A DNA stretch of 64,000 bases from Cruorifilaria tuberocauda (taxonomy: Eukaryota; Nematoda; Chromadorea; Rhabditida; Onchocercidae): NCBI GenBank assembly GCA_013365365.1, contig JABVXU010000091.1:98835-162834 (forward strand), written 5' to 3'. Both the position numbers and the translations under genes were made by a program. Below the pieces are notes generated by a model that was not told where the DNA came from, made no database searches, and saw nothing but the letters and a program-made list of their open reading frames with translations. Positions 1 through 11,319 of this stretch are shown piece by piece (position 1 is the first letter of the stretch; every line of letters begins with the position of its first letter).

Positions 1-97
1 TGCTTTTGTCGAAAATTGAGAAAAATAATTGCAATATATTCAAATATAATATTTCGGCAAACCCTCTTTATTTGTCACTGTTTTAATTTATTTATAG

Positions 98-3000
98 ATG
101 ATGAAACGAGTGAAAGCAAACTAGAAGATGGTTGGAAACAGGAGGAAGGGAATCTTTCTGAGCTACAAGGAAATACGTTTCCTTTGGAGCCTGTGAAAAT
201 CTCGTTGGTACCCATGATGTTGCAGTCGTTTAATTCCGAAAGGAGAATCATAAGTATTGGTTATAATACATCGATTAGAACTTTTGTTTTGTATATTAGC
301 AATTTTTTTGATGTCTTTGTTTTTACAACTCTGAAATTATACGTTTAAGATATATAGAAGCAACGAATTGTCATGCTACTGATTTAATATCTAGATGAAG
401 AAGACAGAAAGATGAATTTGCCGTCTTTTTTTGGATTGCTGTTTTGTTTCTACGTTGTCTGCTTGTGATTTATAGCTGAAGAAAATAGTAGTCATCGTGA
501 AGCAGCGATAGATGAAGTATCAAGTGCTAATAGCACAGTTTTTTATTCTACTGATCGAAAAGCATCTTTAAATTCTTGTTCACGAAAGCAGTTTTTAGGT
601 ATTTTTTTGTTTTGCTTTTAGTTTATTTTAAGGTCAGGTAACTTTCAGTATTAGGAACTTTTTACATGACATAATTTTACATTTCATTCTTCTTTTGGTA
701 GTACTGCAGTTGTTTACTTTACTGGTGGTTAGTTATATGTGAATATTTAAACGGAGATTTTTCTGATAAAGTTGATTCACCGATGGAAGCAGTTGGGTCT
801 AATCAGCCAGATGGTCCCCAAGCAGCATTTGAGAAACCTTCGATAGGAACGGGTTACCGATCGGCTTCTGGGACGCAGTCTGTTGCCTGTATGTATTTTT
901 ATCCATTTTATAGTTTTGATAAACAAGAAGGCATATTTTTTCCTTTTGGGCTCATAAACTATTGTTCATTATTTTCATTGGTATATTTTTTATTATACAT
1001 ATTTTTTCCATACTTTGTTATAAAAAAGTGCCGTTATATGTTACCAAAATATTAGTATACGTATTTTCAAAGTTATTCGCAAAGAAATTGTGACTAATTC
1101 TATTGTTAAAGAATTTTTCCTATATTTAATATGGATTGATATCTTCACTTCAGGTTCCCAACGCAATATACAAAGCAGTGGAGGCACTTTTCGTTCTCGT
1201 TTAGGTAGTTATGCAGATGTTTTACGCACTGTTGTCATGCAACAAATCATTGATTCTGGTGGTTCATTGAATGGTCTCGAGTTAGAAGAAATTGAGGTCT
1301 TCATTCATAATGTTACTCCACCTATTTCAGTAACAATCGATTACTTGCATCACATTTCAATAGCAATATTGGGAAGGATTTTCTATACTCATTATGTGGG
1401 ATTATGAATCAGAAAATATACTTTATTATAGTTGAAATCAAGTATTATTGCCATGGAGATTTCATGCCCATATTTGCGTGATAGCTTGGATCGTTTCACT
1501 TGTTGTTCACATTCACTTCAGGATGACATATATGATGATGAAATACAAGATGAAGGTAATGAAGATGATTGTGATGAAGAGTATGGGAATGGTTTATCTG
1601 TGGAGGCACTCGCAGAAGCAGCAGCTGCTCTTCGTGGGCAGTCTAGTGGAGGAAACATTGGATCCAGTGGAGAGCTGAAATTTAATTGGAAGCAAGTGGG
1701 GTATTTTTCTTGCATTCAGTTAATTTGTTACTGTAGCCTTTTTTATGAGTGGTTGAATGTGCTTAAATAGAGTATAGATTATGTTTCGGAATGAGAAAGT
1801 TCTTAGTTTTTGTATTTGAGAGCTCTTCATTGTTCTTATTCTTTTTATTTGAAGATTGTAATGGGTGAAGCTGGAAGACTGATAAGTGATCGAGGTTTAC
1901 GAGTATCAACCTCCCCAAATGATAATAAACAGAACAGAGGAGGTCTTAGTCGGAATTGGGATGATGAGTTTGTTTTAAAGCATCAATTACCTGCTTTAAT
2001 TCCTGCTTTCGATCCTCGTCCAGGTAGAACAAATGTCAATCAGGTATCTTTTATTATCATGTTTCACTTTGCTTTGTTGTTAGTTGCTTCCTTTGTATTC
2101 ATAAGGTTTACTTTGCTGTCGCTAAATTATTGTGGGTAGATTTAATAATGATATGGATCCTCTATAATGTAGTATCATGTAGTCATATATCGTTGTTGCA
2201 GACCCAAGATGTCGAATTGCCACAGGATATCAGCGAGTCTCAGAGTGATGCAGTGTTCCCTTCTCCATGTTCAATGTTACATTCGGAAAACGAAGTATGA
2301 TTCAGAAGATTAAATTTGCTAAAATTATTTACATTTCGATGCTATTTTTCAGGAACCAGAATTGCGTCTCTATCTTCAAGGACCCAATTTAGTGAATATT
2401 AGTAATGTTACTATCGAACTGGATGATGATGATAGATCAATATTTTTCTACCTCCAGCAGCTTGTTCAAAGTGTTGAGTGGGGACAGGTGAAACTATAAA
2501 ATAATATAATATATACTGCCCTTTTACATTGATAAAGACCATATTGTAGTGATATACGTAATTTATACTCATATAACAATTGCTGAATTTGATGAATGAA
2601 ATTCAGATTATTGCATTTATTATGTGCTGTATCCATTCAGTTTGCTACGATTACAGTGTTAAGAATCTTCGTAATTCGGTTATTAAATAAAATTGCAGAA
2701 AAATGAAAGAACAAGGCGTGCTTGGGAGCCGACATATACACTTATTTATGGAGATGTATGTGACAATAATGAACTTCCTCAAACGGTTAATAAAAAAATT
2801 GCAGAAATGAGTGGTGTCCCAGAAAATGTTGCTAGCGTAAGTTCAGTTGTTTTAATGTACTTGGATTTTTGGTTTAGAAATTGTGGTAATTTTTCCGTTT
2901 GCTTTGTTCGTCACTGAACTTTTTTTTGATTAAAAGAATAATATCTGGTGATGAATGATAGAATTTGTAATATTGAACTTACTCTTATTATCTTTAAATT

Positions 3001-6000
3001 TTTTACGTTGTTAAATCAATGCCTCAAGTAGGACGAAGGTCATTATCAAAAAGTGGAACTCCATGCTAATAGATGTAAGTTCTATACACAAATTTCAGGT
3101 GTTGGCTGTTCTTTCAAACCTATATCGAATTATTGTAAGTGTAATGGAATATGAAATGACGACAGATATTTTTGTTAGTGAAAAATTGACTCAAAAACTG
3201 ATGCAAGAGCTGGCAGATCCGTTGATTGTTTCTGCAAGAGCTTTACCTTCTTGGTGTGATGAACTCGTTTTCAAATATCCATGTTTATTTAGTGTCGAAA
3301 CAAGGCTAGTCCGCTTTCAATTTTTATGGAGTTTTTGACGCAGATTTGCTATTTTTACTGATCAATTTTGATTAAGATTACTAATTTTCTGACTAAGTCA
3401 AATGTTTCCGAAGGCTCTTTTTCTCTTCTAAATATATTCATTTATTTTGATGTATAGTACTTCTTTCTCTAGTGATGGACAAAGTACTGTGAACTAAAAA
3501 GTGGAGTGTGAAATCCAAAGACTTGGAAAGAGAAGTTTCATTATAATGGCTGTTATTATGCTATTCATTTTTTTTATAGGATTAATTATTTTCGAGCTAC
3601 TGCATTTGGCACTTCGCGTTCAATTGTATGGCTACAAACTCGTCATGATCAGGTGCGGAATTTAGTGTGCAATCCCTTCATTTCAATGTGTTTCGAGCTG
3701 ATAGTTGCAGCGACATATTATTTATTAATCAGCTAGTAAATAGCGAAACAGTGACCATATCATGTAGAATATTTTAATGTATAATTAACAGATGCTTGAG
3801 CAATCTCGTGGTGCGTCAAGTGCTGCGGCAGTATCGAATTTTACTGGGAGTCGTAGAGATGATAACTATCCGGAGTTTCGAATAGGTCGAATTAAACATG
3901 AACGCATTAAGGTATTTTCTCAAAAAGTTAATCTTTACAGATAAATGATTCGGAAGTTGTAGATCGAGGTTTTTAGTTTTGTGTTTGCCTTCAAAATGCC
4001 CGAAGCATGTTTTTTACTTTATTTTTTCGTTCTTTTGAACTACAAAACATTTAAATTCTAGGTACCTCGTAATGATGAGCAATTATTCGAATATGCTGTT
4101 CGATTACTAGAGTTTCATGCATCCAGGAAAACCGTGCTCGAAGTTGAGTACATTGATGAAGAAGGAACTGGGTTAGGGCCCACACTGGAGTTTTATGCGT
4201 TGGTTTGTACCACGATTTGGTCTTATTTGTTTTAAATATCAGTTTCTATTCACCTCTTACATTGCGAAAAATCTGTCTTATAATTTAGATGGCTGCCGAA
4301 TTTCAACGCAAAGATTTGGCAATGTGGATCTGTGATGATACGGATACTGATTGGACAGAAACGCTAGATCTTGGCGAGGGTATGAAACCATCAGGGTAAG
4401 TTATAATTCTTTTTATCGTTGACGTATGAAAAATTTTTTAGTTGACTTGCTGGAGAGTTTTTTTATTTTTAATTTGGTAAAAAAAGTACATAATGTTATT
4501 AATATCTAGATACTATGTTCGTCGCGCTGGAGGACTTTTTCCAGCTTCATTACCACTGTTATCTGCGGAGAACTCACGTGTTTCTAAATTATTTCGAATT
4601 TTTGGTATTTTCCTAGCTAAAGTGCTGCAGGATAGTCGTTTGGTGGATTTACCGCTTTCACAACCGTTTCTAAAAATTATTACTAACTCAAAGGTATCCG
4701 TTATGTTTATTTGAGCAAAATGGAGTTATAAAATCACTTGAAATTTTTCATTATTGCATTTCAGATTTGGTGAAAAGATTTGTTTAAATATTGCGTTAAT
4801 TCAAAGACTTCATATAGAAGATTTTTGTACGATGTACATTACATGATGTAATTTTTAGTTGACCGAAGAAGAGGCATTTAATCTTAGTGGTGTACTTACC
4901 TTGGATGATTTGGAAGAAGTGTCCCCAGTCAAAGGTCGGTTCAGCTTCAAGATAAACTATTTGTGGTTCCATTTTATTGAAGATAGCTGTTTGCTTATGG
5001 CTGTGAATCGTGCTTTGTATTGATGGGATAGCCAATATTTTACTAGCAGTTATGTAGCATTTTTTAAATAAATTCAGATGCTGAAAAGAATTTTTGATTT
5101 CTTCATCAAAACGTTTGAAGAAAGGATTGTGAGAGATTCTAAAATTCTAAGATTGTTTAATCAGTTCTTTATCGGTGATGTTTGGAGAGCTATTCGTTGT
5201 TTTGCAGCATTTGATTGAACAATATTAAAGAAGGACTATTCAGGTCATATATTAAAAGAGTTAGCTGCATATGTAGCTCAAAAACGTTCTATTGAAGCTG
5301 ATCACAGATATGATCCAAACACTCGGCAACGACAAATTCAGCAACTTAAATTAAGTATTAATGGTTCAGAATGTACAGTTGAGGATTTAGCATTAACTTT
5401 TTGGTAAGCGTACACTTTTATGAGATTTTTTTTTTCAATGAGATTAAATTCCTTTTCTCGAGATTATATATTTGTTCTGGTTCTGAACGCGCAACTATTT
5501 TAGTGTAAATCCATCATCAGCCGTATTCAGCTATAAGGAAATGGAACTGATTGAAAATGGTGCTAATATCGATGTCACTTCTAATAACGTTGAACTTTAT
5601 ATTACTGCATGCACAAATTTTTATCTCAATTCTGGTATTCTTAATCAGGTATATACTTTCATTCAATTTATGAAGGATTGATCTTACTTGTCATTTTGAA
5701 GGCATATTTGCATTCACTAGTCTATCGATTGATTAACTAAAATTTCTGTATCTTTACATTTTTGCTATATTCAAACTGATTCGCTATTAATGTTTACCAG
5801 TATGTATGTTCCATTTTTAGTTGAAAGCATTTCGCGAAGGCTTTGATCTTGTTTTTCCTTTGCGGAATTTACGAATGTTTGCTCCAAAAGAATTACAGGC
5901 AGGTTTTTTGAGCTTCAGATTTTTTGTTTCTATATTAACAACATCTTTAATAGTTTTTTTTTACAGATTGTGCTGACAATTGTCACATTTTTTTCTTAAG

Positions 6001-6538
6001 TGAAGTTGAGTTGGTTTTTAGACCTTGCTGTCCGGTGATCAATGTCCAGAATGGACTCGTGAAGATATTATCAATTTCACTGAACCAAAACTGGGCTATA
6101 CTAAGGAATCGCCTGGCTTCTTACGTTTTGTTGATGTTCTGGTAGGAATGAATGCTAGTGAACGCAAATCATTTTTGCAGTTTACAACAGGCTGTTCTTC
6201 ATTACCACCAGGTTCCTAGTACGAAATATGAATTAAGCTATAGTTTGTGATTGCATCCCATTTCCCTCTTTTACATTTTATTTCTTTTCTGCTAATCGAA
6301 GCAATAAGTTTTTTTTTCAAAATTTATCTCACTCATTATATTTTCTATATTTGCAGGCGGTTTGGCGAATTTGCATCCACGTTTGACAATTGTCCGAAAA
6401 GTTGATAGCGGTGATGGTAGTTATCCATCTGTGAATACTTGTGTTCACTACTTAAAATTGCCCGATTATAGTTCTGTGGAGATTATGCGTGAACGTCTTT
6501 TGACAGCAACTAATGAGAAAGGTTTTCATCTAAACTGA
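98..6538 (+). CDS. hecd-1: HECTD1-type HECT E3 ubiquitin ligase, 3' part (5' end outside window)
   Basis: E3 ligase that carries ubiquitin on a catalytic cysteine and transfers it to substrates. Twenty-one exons join in phase: 98-253, 476-598, 733-888, 1154-1329, 1522-1695, 1855-2043, 2202-2294, 2353-2487, 2699-2836, 3099-3304, 3580-3652, 3792-3911, 4062-4202, 4289-4395, 4510-4693, 4859-4934, 5244-5403, 5504-5648, 5821-5898, 6022-6211, 6357-6538, giving about 999 residues. Visible blocks are an acidic stretch (exon 5), a WDDEF / FDPRPGRTN block (exon 6), [25 protein letters not shown] and the HECT C-lobe. The catalytic Cys lies in [10 protein letters not shown] (codon 6440-6442) and the C-terminus is EKGFHLN. 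These match HECTD1 rather than TRIP12, whose tail differs. The N-terminal ankyrin, SUN and MIB regions known in the family would lie upstream of base 1. Introns at 3305 and 5899 start with GC. The first three exons are less conserved and less certain. Confidence 0.95.
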
Positions 6539-9500
6539 GAGGAATTTTTGCATTATTTATTGCTGAATTCATTTCGTTTGGTCATCTTCAAATTATTTAA
6601 TTCTTGATTCAGAAATTTTGCTCTTTTTGTTGCGAACTAATGAGTGAATTACAAAGCACTCTCGTTTTATGATTTAAATCGGATTTCGGGTGTCTTTATT
6701 GATCCGGTTACTGCAGCTGGTAATTCTTACTTTTTTATATGTCTTGGAAGATGTTCTAGAACCAGGACTTCTCAAATGCTTTTAGCGCCGTTGTAAAATG
6801 GAGGTGTGTGATATGCTGAATCAACTAACCTAATGCATATTTTATTTTATAGAAGTTGTTCACCACCGCAGTCATAAATTCATTCAATTGTTTTCAATTT
6901 CTTAGTTTTCAAATAAAGTTTTTTTCTACATTAATAGATTTCACAAAATATAATTCACTTTTATATATTCAGGACAAATTTCAAAAATCAAAATTCATAT
7001 GAAGATCCCTTTCCTTATAGCCTCTTCTTACATTGGATTACTCCTGAAATCTATATTTTTATTAAACATCAAGTAGTTTCCGTGGGTATATCATCGAAAT
7101 CTGAACCATGTATGCATATTTGCATAACGTAAATGCTCAAGGCTGTTATAAACTTTGGTTGTCTTTTTCTCAATATTCTTATACTTGTTTGGTAAATATT
7201 CCGGTAGAATACATCGTTGGAACACTGTATTGTTTTTTAATTTTGACTTCTTTGGTTATAAATTTTCGAAACTTCGTTCGAAAGACTGGCTCCTGCCATG
7301 CAAGAAAGAAATTGTTTAAAGTAGTAGTAAATATACTGTTATTGTTCTTAACACACATGCATTTTCATTTATTTTTGTGCACAGTGAACAGGTCGAAATC
7401 ATCATTTACTATGTTAATCATAACATAATGCTGATGATACATTGGTTCTTAGAAAAACTAGCTTTTATTTCTGTTCATAAATCCTTATTTTTTAATCCTA
7501 GTCATGTAGAATACTGTGAAAATGAAATTATTTGAACGTCAAGATAGTTGAATTAACGAGGAATTATAAGTAGTCGTCTTGAGTGAGAATGTATTTCATG
7601 CAAACACCTGAAAACGAAGAGCTTCCACATAATTACTAAATGGAAGAGAGCTTTTGCCGAGTTGTCGACAAGTATAATGTCTCGGTCAGGAAGTTTAATC
7701 ATTCGAAGGAACATCTTTCATCTACATAGGAGTGTTTAATAAGAAACAATGATCATAATTCAAATATTGTTGCCTTTCAAATTCGATTATTCGGACCACT
7801 GATCTAAGTTTGATAAAATCAACATAATTAACAACGTTTACCTCACAAAAATGCAGTTTGGGTTGCAAACTGAGAATTCCATAGAAAAGGCATGTATAGA
7901 GAACAAAGAGGGAAAATAATGGAATTTAAACATTATATGGGAATATCGAGTTACCACAAATAAGTAAAACTGAAACAATTGAAAAAATGTCAAGTTGAAA
8001 CTTTAATTGTCGGTAAATCCGAAATATCGAAAAATATCTAAACACTAATTTCCAATTTTAAATATTTTTGAGTTTTAGCTTACTATAACTTATTCCTTGT
8101 AAAATGCAAATTATTTTCACGGCGCCTAATGCAAAAAATTTTCATGACAAAAACTGTTTGTCAAATTTATTCCGTCTTATTTTTTCATCTCTGACCATAT
8201 GTAAATTCTTCAATCTCAATCCTTTATGCTTTATGTATCTATATCGATATTTTCATACCTATATCCTGCATCAACGTACCTATATCCCTTCTTGCAGCAA
8301 TTCCCATCTCAGATTCAATTACTTCCTTATTCTGTCATACCATCTTTGTAATTTCTTTACACATTAACACGTCCCTTGTACAATGATTTATATACCATCA
8401 CAACCCTTCACGGTTGTTTCTTCTTGCCTTCACTATAACTTGCTAGTAAATTAACTTCTGATCCATCGACTATCCTTCCATATTTGCTGCTGCTATAACA
8501 GAATTTAAAATGAATATAACAAGAATAACCGTGGATGGCTGTATTTTCTAAAATTCTGATAACTGTAACCCAAATTTAGCTTATATTGCGAGATAAAGCA
8601 CGGGAATTGCGTATGAAAATGTTTTCCGAATAAAAACGACATAAATGAACCCATAACATTTGTAAAACCAATCAAAATAAGAGCTGGCTATTCAGCCTCG
8701 CAAATCAATTTCGGAACAAATACTTATACCATATCGTTGAATATTTGCAGTATCACCTAGCCGTCAGTTCAAAAATTAAATCATGTCGTATTCACTTTGA
8801 ACATTCCTTAAGAACTATTAACCTTCCGTTGTAACTGATAAATCCTTAAGCCCATAAGAATAAGCTTGATAAGACTACGATGCATGAAGTCCAAAATTGT
8901 TCAGCATAAAAACAAGAGTTTTATAATCAGGAGACATTACACAAAACACAACTTAACCATGAAAAGAATTTGGAAAAAAAAACTAAACAGTTTACATGCT
9001 TTATCATACACATAAAGAATGGATATATTGAGCGTATTATTTCTAAAAAGTTGCAAGTACAGTTTTTGCTTTGAAATGTTCTAATTTCGATTATGCATAT
9101 ACCAAACGGTAGTTATACCAAAAAAAAAAATTATCTTGAATAGCTTATGAGTTACTTTTAAAAACGAATTACAATAGCATATGCTTGAATTATGGCAGTA
9201 TAAAAAACTAAGTTTTGCCTTCGATAACTGTACCATTCATTTTCAATGAGAAAAGACCTCAACTTCACCTGATTTAATCGCTTAATTAAATCGAAATTTG
9301 GAACAAGTAGTTATATAAAACACCAAATTTTTAGTCCGCATAAAATATATACGAATGAAAATTTAATTAGATAGGCCAACAAATTTTCCTAAACAGTGCA
9401 CAAACCTGACCAACTACCAAGTAAGTCAACAAATATAAAAAACAAGAACATGAATTTTCCTTACATACTTATCTTCAATTTCCATCTCCCTCGAGCTTTT

Positions 9501-9671
9501 TAAGCACACCCGAAAAGAGATCAGAAACTTCAAAGCAAAAACTCGGATTAGAACAATGAACTAACAAACGCGAATATCGAAATCAAAAATTATTAGTTGA
9601 CTGCACAAAAATATTTTCTCAAAAATTATTTTAAAAAAAGGCAAAATTGAATTAGTTTTCAAATAACAAAT
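6539..9671. other. Convergent intergenic region (3' UTRs of hecd-1 and phosphatase inhibitor 2)
   Basis: About 3.1 kb between two stop codons that face each other. It is very AT-rich, with poly-A and poly-T runs. The longest open frames (about 85-105 codons near 7.1-7.4 and 8.1-8.4 kb) are leucine/phenylalanine-rich and show no recognisable domain or exon structure. I see no gene here. Confidence 0.6.
6912..6917 (+). terminator. Candidate poly(A) signal for hecd-1
   Basis: AATAAA about 370 bases after the hecd-1 stop codon, in a T-rich context. It is the first perfect hexamer I noticed downstream of the stop. It is inferred from the motif only. Confidence 0.4.
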
Positions 9672-11319
9672 TTACTCCATACTTTCTTCATCCTTTGCTA
9701 ACAATTCTTTAGCTCGTAACAATGCAGCACCTTCGTTGTAATGCATTTTTCTCTTTTTCTCAAATTCGCACTTATGAGCTGAAATAAAGCAAATGATGAA
9801 CGAAAACTTCAATCATTTCGCTTCGAAATATTTTTTAAAAGAGTACCTACGCAACTTTCTCTTAGAGTAATTATTAATCACAAAACTGCTCATAGTTAAA
9901 AAACCGATTTGTAACCAACATGGAACTTCAACAAAATTTTAAGAATGCTATTGTCCAGAAACTTTAATTAACGATGTAAAATCGATGCCTTTAACCCAAT
10001 TAATACTAAATAGATATAAATTGTTCAATATAGTGTTCAATAAAATGTTCAATTCTCCAAATCCCATATATTTTTTGCTATTCTTAATTGCTATTAATAA
10101 GATCAAGTACCCATCATAAAGGCAACTTTTGCGCACATTTCTTTCGATCCGGAATAGGAAATACATAATTACATAGCTTACCAATCTGTTCAGGAGTGAG
10201 CTCAACCTCGCTATCATCATCCGGTAAATTTTTTCCGAGATATGCTGGCGGAATCGATGTGCCTGCTTCAATGCCCTTGGCTAGTTTAACTGGATCAACT
10301 GCTCCAACCAAAGAAACTCGCCGTGGTGCCCTTTTAGCATGACTATCTCCATCATCTTCGCTATCACTATACCCATGATAAGGAGTCTTCGGCTCTTGGA
10401 TCTTCATATGCCTAAAACATGCAACAAAAAATGTTGAAAGCAAATAAAAAATAAATCAAAAGCTACCTAAACTGTCTCAATTTGGAACATGACGCTAAAA
10501 ATGTACTACTAAAGGAATATATTTTGCAGTACTCTAAATGGTAAAAACTAATAAACTGTGAATTGAAAAAAAAGCTGTAATACATATTACAACTGGCAAA
10601 GAAGCATGAAGGATATCAATATCAAGCTATAACAAATGTACTATGAGAGTTCGCAGTGATCTTTATGTTATGGTTGAAAGTCCAGCATAACTATTTCTTC
10701 CAAATAATAATCATTAAAACAGCCAACACTCAAACTAGTGGGCAGCCTTCATATTTTTATTCCTTGCTGATATACATGGTCTATCGCTAATATTACTTAT
10801 CTTGACGAAGATGTGATATTCCGATAATCTTGTAAAAGCTTGTAAAAAATAAAAGAACTGAAAAAAGTATAAAACAATGAGCTAAGTTACTAACCAGAAT
10901 TCAACTAATGATATTCAGGACAAATGTCGTTCGAAAATCTTAAACATGCCATCCACAAAATTTTATGTACAGTACGACAACGACATACATAAAAAATACA
11001 AACCCATAATCTTTATCAGCTGGATGATGTGTTGCGATGATGTTCATTTCATCGAAATGAGCTCGATCTTCAGCAATACGCTTGCTTTCTTCCGCAGATG
11101 GCTGCTTTGCATGAAATATAATTTTGAAAAACCGTAAAAAAAATCATTTGTTAAATGATCAAAAGAATTTTTTATCAAGTTCTAAATATAAAAGTTTTAC
11201 AGTCTGACAGTTGGCAATTAAAAAAAAACCTTGAGAATGGATTTTTTCGGCTTCAATTTCAAATATTTGCTTGGATCAAGCAAACTTGCCTCTCCAGAAA
11301 CTTCCTGATCATTATCCAT
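9672..11319 (-). CDS. szy-2: Protein phosphatase 1 inhibitor 2 (IPP-2 / PPP1R2)
   Basis: Small, largely disordered inhibitor of protein phosphatase 1. The C. elegans homologue SZY-2 acts with PP1 to limit centriole duplication. Four exons on the minus strand, all in phase: 11230-11319, 11004-11104, 10182-10411, 9672-9778, giving 175 aa. Motifs in order: KKSILK at the end of exon 1 (the SILK/KGILK PP1-docking site), [18 protein letters not shown] in exon 2, [11 protein letters not shown] at the start of exon 3, and [12 protein letters not shown] in exon 4 (the inhibitory helix that covers the PP1 active site). The last intron lies between 10181 and 9779. The start was chosen because exon 1 opens with ATG and ends exactly at the docking motif with an AAG|GT donor. 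The donor reads GTTTTT, which is weak. A diverged second copy of exon 1 lies upstream at 12686-12772. Confidence 0.93.

Noticed and set aside
3032..3074. Possible extra 43-base exon in hecd-1 with a good GTAAGT donor
   Set aside because: It leaves a phase that does not fit the next exon, and the next intron would be only about 24 bases. The model without it reads through cleanly.
98..6538. TRIP12/Ufd4-type ligase instead of HECTD1
   Set aside because: The C-terminus ([15 protein letters not shown]…FHLN) and the FDPRPGRTN block match HECTD1 and not TRIP12.
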